A DNA stretch of 64,000 nt, from positions 91,973 through 155,972 of the forward strand of contig NZ_LVEJ01000036.1 of assembly GCF_001648775.1 (NCBI RefSeq), given 5' to 3'. This document shows, in pieces, positions 45,297 through 52,830 of the stretch. This stretch comes from Pseudomonas fluorescens. Its GTDB lineage: Bacteria > Pseudomonadota > Gammaproteobacteria > Pseudomonadales > Pseudomonadaceae. Each line of letters opens with the position of its first letter. Positions within the stretch are counted from its first letter, which is position 1. The position numbers and the translations under genes are program-made. Under the pieces are notes generated by a model. It was given only the letters and a program-made list of their open reading frames with translations. It did no database searches and was not told the origin of the DNA.

Positions 45297-45373
45297 GAAA
45301 AGATTGCAGCCTGCGGCAGCTCCTACATAGGCATGCATTCCCCTGTAGGGGCTGCCGAAGGCTGCGATCTTTT
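45297..45373. repeat. Inverted repeat of a third intergenic class
   Basis: Arms AAAAGATTGCAGCCTGCGGC / GCTGCCGAAGGCTGCGATCTTTT-like with CTCCTAC and GTAGGGG inside; the widespread Pseudomonas CTGTAGGAGCTGCCGAAGG class. Lies just before the GST stop and may serve as terminator. Confidence 0.75.
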
Positions 45374-45382
45374 GCCGTTCAA

Positions 45383-46027
45383 TCAAGCCTTCGGTGGATT
45401 GATCTTTTGCACCAGCGCGTAGGCCTTAACGGTCGCGGGGCGATCCTTGATGTGGTTGAACCAGCGCAACACATGCGGGAAGTCTTCAAGGTTCTGGCTT
45501 TGCCACTTGTGCGAGACGATCCACGGATAAATCGCCATGTCGGCAATGCTGTATTCGCTGCCGGCGACGAATTCGTGATTGGCCAATTGCTTGTTCAGCA
45601 CGCCATACAAGCGCGCCGTCTCGTCAATGTAGCGTTTGATCGCGTAAGGAATTTTCTCCGGTGCGAACTGGCTGAAGTGATGATTCTGCCCGGCCATCGG
45701 TCCCAGTCCGCCCATTTGCCAGAACAGCCATTGCAGCGCCGTTTGCCGACCGCGCAGGTCTTTGGGCAGAAACTTCCCGGTCTTCTCTGCCAGATACAAA
45801 AGGATCGCCCCGGATTCGAACAGCGACAACGGCTCGCCGCCATCGACCGGTTCATGGTCGACGATGGCCGGAATGCGGTTGTTCGGCGCGATTTTCAGAA
45901 AATGCGGCTGGAACTGCTCGCCCTGGCTGATGTTGATCGGATGGACGTTGTACGGCAGGCCGGCTTCTTCAAGGAACAGGGAGATCTTGTGGCCGTTGGG
46001 GGTGGTCCAGTAATACAGGTCGATCAT
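45383..46027 (-). CDS. yfcG: Glutathione-dependent disulfide-bond oxidoreductase, YfcG-like GST
   Basis: A 214-residue GST: thioredoxin-like N domain (MIDLYYWTTPNGHKISLFLEE), PNNRIPAIVDH cis-Pro segment, ESGAILLYLAEKTG, then helical C domain with QWLFWQMGGLGPMAGQNHHF. These segments match E. coli YfcG (nu class), which reduces disulfides using bound GSSG. Thr9/Asn11 (TTPNG) replace the usual catalytic Tyr/Ser/Cys as in YfcG. ATG chosen at MIDLYY; longer frame not GST-like. Confidence 0.9.
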   Translation of the reverse strand: MIDLYYWTTPNGHKISLFLEEAGLPYNVHPINISQGEQFQPHFLKIAPNNRIPAIVDHEPVDGGEPLSLFESGAILLYLAEKTGKFLPKDLRGRQTALQWLFWQMGGLGPMAGQNHHFSQFAPEKIPYAIKRYIDETARLYGVLNKQLANHEFVAGSEYSIADMAIYPWIVSHKWQSQNLEDFPHVLRWFNHIKDRPATVKAYALVQKINPPKA

Positions 46028-46173
46028 GGAAAACTCCAAAGCAGAAATGGACTTGCGTGCGGGCAGCAAACGCCGGCGTCAGGTCGTCCCGTGTGCGTTC
46101 GATAGCTTGCTTAACATGAAGAGGTGATGCTGAACTGCGCAGAATTCAATGACCCCGCGTGAGAAAAATCGCC

Positions 46174-46731
46174 ATGGAGCTACAGGCCAACGCTGCACTG
46201 ATCATCATCGACCAGCAAAAAGGCATCCTGCAGCCGCATTTGGGGCGCAGGAATAATCCTCAGGCGCAAGAGCGAATCCTTGATCTGCTGGGGCTGTGGC
46301 GACGTAGCGCAAGGCCGGTGATTCATGTGCAGCACCTGTCGCGTGAGCCGGATTCGGTGTTTTGGCCGGAGCAGGCAGGGGTGGAGTTTCAGGAGCGGTT
46401 TTTGCCGCAGGATGGCGAATGGCTGATTCAGAAGCAGGTGCCGGATGCGTTTTGTGCCACTGGGTTGGAGGCGCGGTTGCGTGAGGCGGGGATCGGGCAG
46501 TTGATCATCGTGGGTGTGGCGACCAACAACTCAGTGGAATCGACGGCGCGTACGGCGGGTAACCTGGGGTTCGATACTTGGGTGGCGGAGGATGCCTGTT
46601 TCACCTTCGACAAGGCCGATTATTTCGGCACGTTGCGTACGGCCGAAGAGGTGCACGGGATGTCGCTGGGGAATTTGCACGGGGAGTATGCGACGGTGGT
46701 CAGCTCTGCACAGATTCTGGTGGCTGACTGA
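46174..46731 (+). CDS. Isochorismatase-like (cysteine hydrolase fold) protein with Ser in place of the catalytic Cys
   Basis: A 185-residue protein of the isochorismatase-like hydrolase fold: Asp13 (LIIIDQQ) and Lys87 (LIQKQ) of the usual catalytic triad are present, but the cysteine position in GVATxxCVxxTAR reads GVATNNSVESTAR (Ser120). C-terminal EEVHGMSLGNLHGEYATV is typical of the family. Either the enzyme uses another mechanism or it has no hydrolase activity. An upstream in-frame GTG five codons earlier is possible. Substrate unknown. Confidence 0.82.
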   Translation: MELQANAALIIIDQQKGILQPHLGRRNNPQAQERILDLLGLWRRSARPVIHVQHLSREPDSVFWPEQAGVEFQERFLPQDGEWLIQKQVPDAFCATGLEARLREAGIGQLIIVGVATNNSVESTARTAGNLGFDTWVAEDACFTFDKADYFGTLRTAEEVHGMSLGNLHGEYATVVSSAQILVAD

Positions 46732-46802
46732 AAAACCTCACCGTATGTGCCGGCCCCTTCGCGAGCAGGGGATTGCATTGCAACTGAAGGAAACCGGTCA
46801 AA

Positions 46803-46893
46803 TGTAGGAGTGAGCCTGCTCGCGATAGCGGTCTGTCAGGCGACAACGATGTTGCATGTGGCGGCCTCATCGCGAGCAGGCTCACTCCTACAG
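46803..46893. repeat. REP pair (REPIN), TAGGAGTGAGC variant
   Basis: Inverted arms TGTAGGAGTGAGCCTGCTCG and complement; a half copy (TTCGCGAGCAGGGGATTG) lies just upstream at about 46758. Confidence 0.85.
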
Positions 46894-46926
46894 GGACTGC
46901 ATTTCAACTGACGGAACGCGGTTCAA

Positions 46927-46953
46927 TGTGGGAGCGAGCTTGCTCGCGAAGGC
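46927..46953. repeat. Single REP element
   Basis: One unpaired copy of TGTGGGAGCGAGCTTGCTCG with CGAAGGC, next to the SEC-C gene stop. Confidence 0.85.
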
Positions 46954-46988
46954 GGCAGGTCAGGCGAAGAAAATCTCCGCCCAAGGCA

Positions 46989-47198
46989 TCACGCCCCGTG
47001 GCACTTCTTGAATTTCTTGCCGTTGCCGCATGGGCAAGGGTCGTTGCGGCCGACGTCTTTCAGGGCGTTGCGCACCGGTTCCTGGTGGGCGTGGCCGCAG
47101 TTCGGGCCGTGAACATGGCCGTGGTCATGCTCGTGATGATGGTCGTGGTCATGATCGTGGTTGCAGTCAGGGCCATGGACATGAGGTTGCTGGGTCAT
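46989..47198 (-). CDS. His-rich SEC-C motif mini-protein
   Basis: A 69-residue protein. Residues 6-38 are a His/Asp-rich metal-binding tail (HDHDHDHHHEHDHGHVHG with CNH and NCGHAH), and residues 50-69 form a complete SEC-C zinc motif (GRNDPCPCGNGKKFKKCHG). Binding of Zn or Ni is likely. Its start overlaps the stop of the lipoprotein gene by four bases. Related to the SEC-C tail of the ychJ gene product encoded 13 kb away, with which it was probably nearly adjacent before the island inserted. Confidence 0.88.
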   Translation of the reverse strand: MTQQPHVHGPDCNHDHDHDHHHEHDHGHVHGPNCGHAHQEPVRNALKDVGRNDPCPCGNGKKFKKCHGA

Positions 47199-47689
47199 CG
47201 GTGTTGCTCCGGAATTAAATCGGCGGGGATTATCACGCCATTGCGCTCAAGGTGCACGTAGTGGGCGATGAATAAACCGGTTTCCATTTCACCCTGCAAA
47301 CGATAGGGAATCTGCTGGTTCGGACTTTTCAGCAGTTTCACCACCTCTTTTACCTGCGGCCACAAGTTGGTGCGGATCGGCACTTTGTACGACGCGCTGC
47401 TGTTCGGGCCGACGGTGATCCAGTGTTCATACTCGCCTTCAGCCAACTGCATGTCTGCCAGATGAATACGGTATTCGAGGCCGCGCACGGTCAAGTCACT
47501 GTCGTTGGGATTGTCGATGCGAAAGTGCAGGATGAATTTCTGTTCGAGCAGTTTGGCGCGCACCACTTCGACTTTCACCAGGTGCACGGCGGGGTCGACG
47601 CTGTCATCGCTGAACCACGACGCGCAACCGCCGAGGTTCAGGATCAGCATCAGGGTGAAAACCTGAAATGTGCGCCATTGACTGAGCAT
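47195..47689 (-). CDS. LEA14/WHy-like lipoprotein
   Basis: A 164-residue lipoprotein: signal ending LGGC (Cys about 22), mature LEA-type-2 beta-sandwich with the characteristic segment FILHFRIDNPNDSDLTVRGLEYRIHL (about 53-78; read in parts). Envelope location expected, function unknown. Translationally coupled to the SEC-C gene. Directly downstream of the original ychJ 3' end. Confidence 0.82.
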   Translation of the reverse strand: MLSQWRTFQVFTLMLILNLGGCASWFSDDSVDPAVHLVKVEVVRAKLLEQKFILHFRIDNPNDSDLTVRGLEYRIHLADMQLAEGEYEHWITVGPNSSASYKVPIRTNLWPQVKEVVKLLKSPNQQIPYRLQGEMETGLFIAHYVHLERNGVIIPADLIPEQHR

Positions 47690-47731
47690 CGAGTAAAACT
47701 CCCTTTGGCCCCAGTCTAGTCGCCGACGAAT

Positions 47732-47766
47732 CTAAGCGCCGAAATAGCCTGCACAGCACTTCTTGA
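47732..47766 (-). pseudogene. ychJ: Displaced original 3' end of ychJ (attL side)
   Basis: Read on the minus strand this stretch encodes the tail KKCCAGYFGA and a TAG stop, preceded by TCAAG. Joined to the ychJ part beyond 60030 it restores an uninterrupted SEC-C ending (GQKFKKCCAGYFGA). It shares CAGCA(C/T)TTCTTGA (12 of 13 identical) with 60017-60029. So this is the native end of ychJ cut off by insertion of the island. Confidence 0.85.
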
Positions 47767-47788
47767 TGTGTTGCAACAAAACACTACC
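47740..47788. other. attL, left junction of the integrative element
   Basis: Chromosomal half up to the GA at 47765-47766, element half from 47767. ACTACC at 47783-47788 mirrors GGTAGT at 60006-60011; both lie exactly 22 bases from the shared GA, as expected for a serine-integrase attP. Confidence 0.75.
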
Positions 47789-47974
47789 AGAAATTAGGAT
47801 AATGTTTCGCCGTTCGGGTGATCTGGTTGCAAGCATAGTCGGTTGAAGCCGTGTAGGAGCAGCCGGCACCGCTCGCGTCCTCGGATCGGTCTCAGATAAC
47901 GTACGTCAGTGCGACATCCACAGCCATCTATGCGACAAGAATGACGAACGGCTATTGACTTTTCAAGATAATTC

Positions 47975-48002
47975 TTGACATCTGGCAGATTTGTGCTATA
48001 CT
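47975..48002 (+). promoter_or_regulatory. Sigma-70 promoter of the element's main operon
   Basis: TTGACA at 47975-47980 and TATACT at 47997-48002, 16-base spacing; near consensus. Transcription should start around 48009. Confidence 0.8.
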
Positions 48003-48008
48003 CAGTAA

Positions 48009-48471
48009 TGAGAGGTACAGGTTTTTACCGTCTCCTTTCACCCCTCCGCAACACCAGCAACAACCCAAATTCAAACATTGAGACCGACCCAGTCCGCTGA
48101 GGTTGGTTTTCGTGTGGCCGAAGGTTTTCAGAATGCCTTCTGACTCCAGTCACAAGTCTGGGCCAACTACTTGTAGACCAAGGCGCCGAGGCCTTTCAAG
48201 ACTGCTGACAGGGCAGTCGGTCGAACTCCTTGTCAAACTGGCTTCCTCCCCTTGGGAGTGTCAACGCCGAGACAACTCCGGTGGGCCAAAGAGTTGAGAG
48301 GGGTTCCTAGCATTCCCCTCGCCCCAAATTCGCTACACACTCAAGGTGACACTTTGATCGGGTGCGACGCAAACCGTCCCACCCGATTCGTTTACCCGAA
48401 CTATTTTTCAGTCGCACTCACAACCAAGCATACACACCTACATACCACCTATTTAAAAAGGAGACACGCCC
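48009..48471 (+). other. Long untranslated leader, candidate structured RNA
   Basis: About 460 bases between the promoter and the first gene with no convincing reading frame. Local hairpins are visible (GACTGC at 48200-48205 with GCAGTC at 48213-48218; CCGAAGGTTTTCAGAATGCCTTC near 48118; GGGTGCGAC...CCCACCC near 48360). TAATGAGAGGTA at 48006-48017 recurs at 48623-48634. Could be a regulatory or packaged RNA; no known class recognised. Confidence 0.45.
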
Positions 48472-49191
48472 ATGGCTGTCGTACTACGAAAATGCATTGT
48501 CTGCGAAACCGAGTTTCCGTCAAAGAACATGCGAGCAAGATTCTGCAAATCGACATGTAAGTCGATCCACCACCGAGCAACAAAGCAACCCGCAAAACCA
48601 ACCGAAGAAACACAAACCACAATAATGAGAGGTAACACCATGAGTGCAACACCAATGCAGTTTGTCTTTTCCGAAACGGAATACCGAGCACGCTGCCAAA
48701 ACGCAAAAGGCTTCTACGAATCACGAATCGAGAAACCAAGTGCCGGTATCGTCGGTGCAATTGTCGAGTTCACTCCCGGCACTTTGACGGAGGCTTTAGA
48801 GGTTTACCATGAGTACCGTAAAGCTGGCTGGCTCCCACTTGATTCAATGGCGGGACTGCCGACTGCAATGCTAATGGAAAGTCCATTGGCTTCATTCGTT
48901 ACGCTGTATTTGAAAAAGCCCGAACGAGATCAGGAGAGAGACCTTGCCCAGCTCTGTAAGCAAGTGAGGGCGGATTACGAGGCAGAACTTGAAGCAGCAT
49001 TGAATGCTGAGATTGATCGTCAAGTTGCGCTGTCACTTGCCAAGGATGAGCGTGATCGTCAGCAGGCCGAACAAAAACAACGCTTGAGCCGTGAGCAAGA
49101 AGTTCGTGATGAACTCGCCTCTTCCCGTGCAAAGCTTCGTGACCAACTAATCCAGTCTGGCCGCTTGACTGCCGAAGGTAACGCAAAATGA
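48472..49191 (+). CDS. Zinc-finger plus coiled-coil protein, first gene of the element operon
   Basis: A 239-residue protein not recognised as a known family. Residues 8-35 form a Cys4 finger of FCS/MYM style (CIVCETEF, then FCKSTCKS). Residues 60-145 are a mixed globular segment; 145-225 are a highly charged helix rich in Glu/Arg/Gln (DRQQAEQKQRLSREQEVRDE), probably a coiled coil. AAAAGGAG Shine-Dalgarno 8 bases before the ATG. A second in-frame ATG (48640) has its own AGAGG, so a 184-residue form lacking the finger is possible. Overlaps the next gene by four bases. Confidence 0.7.
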   Translation: MAVVLRKCIVCETEFPSKNMRARFCKSTCKSIHHRATKQPAKPTEETQTTIMRGNTMSATPMQFVFSETEYRARCQNAKGFYESRIEKPSAGIVGAIVEFTPGTLTEALEVYHEYRKAGWLPLDSMAGLPTAMLMESPLASFVTLYLKKPERDQERDLAQLCKQVRADYEAELEAALNAEIDRQVALSLAKDERDRQQAEQKQRLSREQEVRDELASSRAKLRDQLIQSGRLTAEGNAK

Positions 49192-49556
49192 CAATCGACG
49201 GAACAACACGCATTTTGTTAGAGCGCTACGATCCAACTAATCCACTTCTGCAAGAGCCTCTACAAGCTCCTGTAAGTGCTTCTAGCGATGAGTCGGTACA
49301 TACTCACAAGCAAGCCAACAAAGCGTCTCCTACAGCCTTTCAGGAGGTCGCATACAAGTCTGCAAGTGGTTGCACTGGGGTGATGACTGTGGTGTTGGAT
49401 TCAACCAAGCATGACGACGCTACGATCACCAAGGCTTGCGCTGAGTTTAACAAAATGCATCCCGAGCAGATGAGTAACAGCTACCAACTCCCATGCACCC
49501 ACGCGGGCATCCAAGCCGGAAGCTGGGTGTTTATCGAATACCCAGAAGGACAATAA
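49188..49556 (+). CDS. Unknown protein, element operon gene 2
   Basis: A 122-residue protein without recognisable family. N-terminal half is polar and probably disordered (Ser/Lys/Thr/Pro-rich); C-terminal half (YKSASGCTGVMTVVLDS..., QLPCTHAGIQAGSWVFIEYP) looks like a small beta-rich domain with two Cys. Coupled by ATGA overlap upstream and TAATG downstream, so it is a real cistron of the operon. Confidence 0.6.
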   Translation: MTIDGTTRILLERYDPTNPLLQEPLQAPVSASSDESVHTHKQANKASPTAFQEVAYKSASGCTGVMTVVLDSTKHDDATITKACAEFNKMHPEQMSNSYQLPCTHAGIQAGSWVFIEYPEGQ

Positions 49557-49930
49557 TGGATCAAACAAGTAACACCGTTGCACGGCTGAATAAAGCCTCC
49601 CACCAGTACCACGCAATTTTCGCAGTACACGATGCCACAGTCATCAGCACTAGAGACTTCGTGTCACAGTTCAGCGACTTCGCTAATCGTTGGCACGGGC
49701 ACACAGTAAAAGTTACATATAAATGGATTCGCCATGAGAGCGGGGCGTTGTTCTTTACAATCACCGGAAGTCGCTCGGTTTTGAGTGCGTTTGCAGCATA
49801 CCTCGACCATCGGGGAGTTGTATTTCATGTTGAGCATTACGGACATCGACATTCTGAGTTTGAACGAGATGTCGCGCTACTGTTTCACCCTGTTCATGGC
49901 CGTCATGGACGAGGGAGTAGCCGCTCATGA
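49556..49930 (+). CDS. Unknown protein, element operon gene 3
   Basis: A 124-residue protein, unrecognised. It has several aromatic and His residues (NRWHGHTVKVTYKWIRHE, VVFHVEHYGHRHSEFE) and an alpha/beta pattern that could be a small ACT- or ferredoxin-like domain. Start shares the A of the previous TAA; stop overlaps the tape-measure-like gene by four bases. Position directly before a tape-measure-like gene is where phages keep tail assembly chaperones, but no similarity to these is visible. Confidence 0.6.
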   Translation: MDQTSNTVARLNKASHQYHAIFAVHDATVISTRDFVSQFSDFANRWHGHTVKVTYKWIRHESGALFFTITGSRSVLSAFAAYLDHRGVVFHVEHYGHRHSEFERDVALLFHPVHGRHGRGSSRS

Positions 49931-52194
49931 GTGTTCAAGACGAAATTGCACGCCTAACCGGTAAGCTGGTATTTGAAGTCTCAAGCGCGCCGCTGACTAA
50001 GTTTCTCGGAATGCTCAAGACCGCTGAAACTGCTATGGCACGTGTTGGAAAAGAAGCCCAGCAACTACAGGCTCAGTTGAATAAGACTTTCGGAGTATCC
50101 GGTAAGGGCCTGGGATCGGAGCGAATTAAGCTCAATGCCGAGATCCGTAGATCATTGGACAAAGAACTCGCCACTGAAACTAAGTTGTCCAAGCTTCGCC
50201 GTCAACAGTTTACTGAGGGATTGGCTCAACAACGTTTGATTGCAGCAGGCACTAAACAGGAGGCTTGGCTACAAACCAACTCACTAAGATCCCAGCAACA
50301 GGCGGCAGTTCTCCTTAGTAAGCAACATAAGGCGCAGCAAGAGTCCCTAAAGGTTGAACTTGGCAAAGCGAAGTTGAATGCAACTGCTGAGCAGTCAGCT
50401 CTTCGCCAAGCACGTTTGCAAGACATTCTGCAAAAGAGACAAGCCCGCACTGTGCAGCTCCAACAGAAAGCGGCTCTACACCAGACAACACTGCAAAGAG
50501 CTGAGGCGGGGCTTGCTTCTGCCCGTGAGCGCGGTATCAGGCAGGCAGAGAGATATCAGGCATCCAAAGCAGCGGCTGCTGTACGTGAAGCCCGAGCAGC
50601 GGTTAAGCACGACCAATCAAGCCAGCGATTCGCCTTTGCGGCTGAGCGCCACGAGGCTTGGAAGGCCCGCCAAAGTGAGCCTAAGCCCTTTAGTCTCGGT
50701 GGTATGGCTGTTGGGCTGTCAGCGGTCACAGCCGCTCTATACGGCGTTGTACGCGGTGTGACTTACTTGGGTGAGCGCATCGCGCAGCGTCAAGAGTCCG
50801 CAAGTGGAGCGGAGCAGTTCAATACCGCGCTCCAAAGTGCCGGTGGTAAGAACATCCACAACCAACAGTTTGCTCGTGATCAGTTTGTCGATATCTCTAA
50901 CAAGTACGGTCAGGAAGTGTCAGTAGAGACTGCCAAGTCCTTTGCACTGTTCATCCAAGGACAATTGGCACTTGGTAAAACTCTGACTCAAGCCACCAAA
51001 ATGTTCGAAGATCAGTCTGCGACTTTCCGTGCCGCTGCTCTCGATAAGGAAGCTCAGAAGCGCGCTGCTTACCAGCTCAACCAGATCCGTGCAAAAGGAA
51101 AGCCGGAAGGCTCCGATGTAAACGATTTGTTCGATGCTGTTGGTGGTGTAGTGGCTGCCTCTATTCGTCAAGCTGCCGCAACACGTCTCAACTTCAAAGG
51201 CAAAGTTGAAGAGCAAGCAGGATGGTTCAAGAAATCTGTAACCGATGGAAAGATTAAAGCTGCTGACTTTGATCAGGGTATGACCAACTTCCTGCAATCG
51301 AACTTGGATCTTCTCGCAAGACAGATGAACTCCATTGCAGCGAATCAACAGCGTTCAGAAAACCAAGCCTATCTGAATGACAACACAGTCAACACTAATG
51401 CTGAGCTGAAGGCAGTGATTCTGGATCGAATCAAAGCAGAGAATGAATTGAATACGGCAATGCAGCCTTTGAAGAACACGCTAATGGAGTTCGACCAAGG
51501 ATTGACCAAGTTCAACACCTCGTTGATTCGCATGCTAATCGGACACGATGCAAACGGTAATGCTGTTCCAACTGCCATGCAGAAAGATCCAAATGCTCTA
51601 CCGGGTACAGTTGGTGCAGCACTTGGCCCAAGATTGAAGCCAGAATCACCAAATGAACAAGCAAGTTTGGATGATCGTGCAAGACCGGGATTGTTGAATG
51701 GTCTTCGGCGTTTGTTCACTGGTGCATCTCTTGCAGATGATCAATCAGCAGCGAAGGACAATAGAGAGCGTTGGGCTGGCGGACATATCAACCCAGTTCA
51801 ACGCGAGAGTTTCGATGTATTCCGCATTGGTTCTCCCGATATTGGCAAAGATTCTGAGAATGTGGCTGACGGTAAACTTCGCCAGTTCCGTATGCCCGAA
51901 CCGCTCACTGCGAAAGACATCATGGTCGCGTCTGAGCAACAACGTAAACAAACGTTGCTGCCAAGTGACTGGTTGTTGCCATCTGACCCTAATAGCGGCG
52001 TGATCAATAAGCCAACTGGCAACGTTGATCAATCAATGCATACAGACATCAAAGTGGACGTGACCGTCAATGCTCTTGATCCGAATGGCAGAGAGCTTGG
52101 TAACGCTATCGGTGATGCTGTGTCTGAAAAGGTTGATGAAAAACTTAGCCAGATGCTGAGAACGGCGCGAGCGTCACAGACCGAGGTCGAATAA
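49927..52194 (+). CDS. Phage tape-measure-like protein
   Basis: A 755-residue protein. Residues 1-250 are almost wholly helical, rich in Ala/Gln/Arg/Lys (coiled coil); about 256-281 is one hydrophobic helix (VGLSAVTAALYGVVRGVTYLG); about 298-460 resembles the tape-measure N-terminal domain, with the pairings IRAKGKPEGSDVNDLFDAVGG and TDGKIKAADFDQGMTNFL standing where phage proteins show SKGKVQAEELRGQLGE and KGEVxAEDFLPKF; 500-690 is loop-rich; 700-755 ends in the short beta/helix tail (DIKVDVTVNALDPNG) common at tape-measure C termini. Tape measures set siphophage tail length and help eject DNA. No other tail gene is nearby. Family call by pattern, not by search. Confidence 0.68.
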   Translation: MSVQDEIARLTGKLVFEVSSAPLTKFLGMLKTAETAMARVGKEAQQLQAQLNKTFGVSGKGLGSERIKLNAEIRRSLDKELATETKLSKLRRQQFTEGLAQQRLIAAGTKQEAWLQTNSLRSQQQAAVLLSKQHKAQQESLKVELGKAKLNATAEQSALRQARLQDILQKRQARTVQLQQKAALHQTTLQRAEAGLASARERGIRQAERYQASKAAAAVREARAAVKHDQSSQRFAFAAERHEAWKARQSEPKPFSLGGMAVGLSAVTAALYGVVRGVTYLGERIAQRQESASGAEQFNTALQSAGGKNIHNQQFARDQFVDISNKYGQEVSVETAKSFALFIQGQLALGKTLTQATKMFEDQSATFRAAALDKEAQKRAAYQLNQIRAKGKPEGSDVNDLFDAVGGVVAASIRQAAATRLNFKGKVEEQAGWFKKSVTDGKIKAADFDQGMTNFLQSNLDLLARQMNSIAANQQRSENQAYLNDNTVNTNAELKAVILDRIKAENELNTAMQPLKNTLMEFDQGLTKFNTSLIRMLIGHDANGNAVPTAMQKDPNALPGTVGAALGPRLKPESPNEQASLDDRARPGLLNGLRRLFTGASLADDQSAAKDNRERWAGGHINPVQRESFDVFRIGSPDIGKDSENVADGKLRQFRMPEPLTAKDIMVASEQQRKQTLLPSDWLLPSDPNSGVINKPTGNVDQSMHTDIKVDVTVNALDPNGRELGNAIGDAVSEKVDEKLSQMLRTARASQTEVE

Positions 52195-52472
52195 TGAACA
52201 AAATCATTCGCACTATTGCATTGGGTTTCGTAGTACAGATTGCTGTTGCAACAGGCTTAACGGTCTGGCTCTTCAATCACAACAACGATATGGCGTTACA
52301 GTATTCCCAATTGGCAGAGCGTAACGCCAACGCTTACACCGATGAGGCACTACGTTTGCGATATAACCAACTCCAGTTGGAACGCTCGCAAGAACGTGAA
52401 AGCCTTCACACATGGATTGATAAGCGGATCGACTTGAAGCTTTCTCAACTCCCCAAGGAACACAAACAATGA
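52194..52472 (+). CDS. Small membrane-anchored coiled-coil protein
   Basis: A 92-residue protein: one N-terminal membrane helix (about 6-26, IALGFVVQIAVATGLTVWLF) followed by a polar helical tail (LAERNANAYTDEALRLRYNQ, LQLERSQERESLHTWID). Topology resembles an i-spanin or a membrane partner of the tape-measure-like protein, but there is no nested Rz1-like frame, so a lysis role is not supported. Coupled to the genes on both sides (TAATG; ATGA). Confidence 0.62.
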   Translation: MNKIIRTIALGFVVQIAVATGLTVWLFNHNNDMALQYSQLAERNANAYTDEALRLRYNQLQLERSQERESLHTWIDKRIDLKLSQLPKEHKQ

Positions 52473-52642
52473 AACAAATCTTCACTAACGCAGCGGAGGC
52501 AATGAGAGTTGCCTTCGAACTGTCCAAACTACTGAGGCGTCCAGTATGGCGCCATATGGGCGTAGATAAGCGCGGAACTACAGTCTGGGTCGTATCGTTA
52601 GATAGCGATCCTCATCACGCACTACAGGAGCTTACAGCATGA
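52469..52642 (+). CDS. Unknown 57-residue protein, element operon gene 6
   Basis: MKQIFTNAAEAMRVAFELSK... LDSDPHHALQELTA, 57 residues, four-base overlaps with both neighbours. It alternates helix and strand (PVWRHMGVDKRGTTVWVVSL) and could be a small nucleic-acid or protein adaptor. Not recognised; supported by the tight overlaps. Confidence 0.55.
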   Translation: MKQIFTNAAEAMRVAFELSKLLRRPVWRHMGVDKRGTTVWVVSLDSDPHHALQELTA

Positions 52643-52830
52643 GTCGCGGACTACGTAACCAGCGTACTTGCCATTGCAGAAACTGCGGTAATGGTTTTCT
52701 AACTTTCAAAGCCACAGCGTTCTGTGGTTCGGCTTGCCGACATTCATACGTTGCCATTCATGGCACCAACAGACTAGAAGCAGGAGCGTACCTAGATGGC
52801 GCTAGCAGCACCGGTAAGAACATCCAATAA
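52639..52830 (+). CDS. Small zinc-finger protein, element operon gene 7
   Basis: A 63-residue protein with a Cys4/Cys6 finger at 11-38 (TCHCRNCGNGF, then FCGSACRHSY), the same FCS-like pattern as genes 1 and 8 of the operon. The last 35 bases overlap the next gene, whose Shine-Dalgarno lies inside it. Confidence 0.6.
   Translation: MSRGLRNQRTCHCRNCGNGFLTFKATAFCGSACRHSYVAIHGTNRLEAGAYLDGASSTGKNIQ

Noticed and set aside
48009..48471. Group I intron or known riboswitch in the element leader
   Set aside because: The conserved P/Q/R/S core motifs of group I introns could not be matched, and no ligand-binding motif known to me was visible.
52194..52472. Spanin or holin role for the small membrane protein
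   Set aside because: No nested lipoprotein frame and no lysis enzyme nearby; only the topology is similar.
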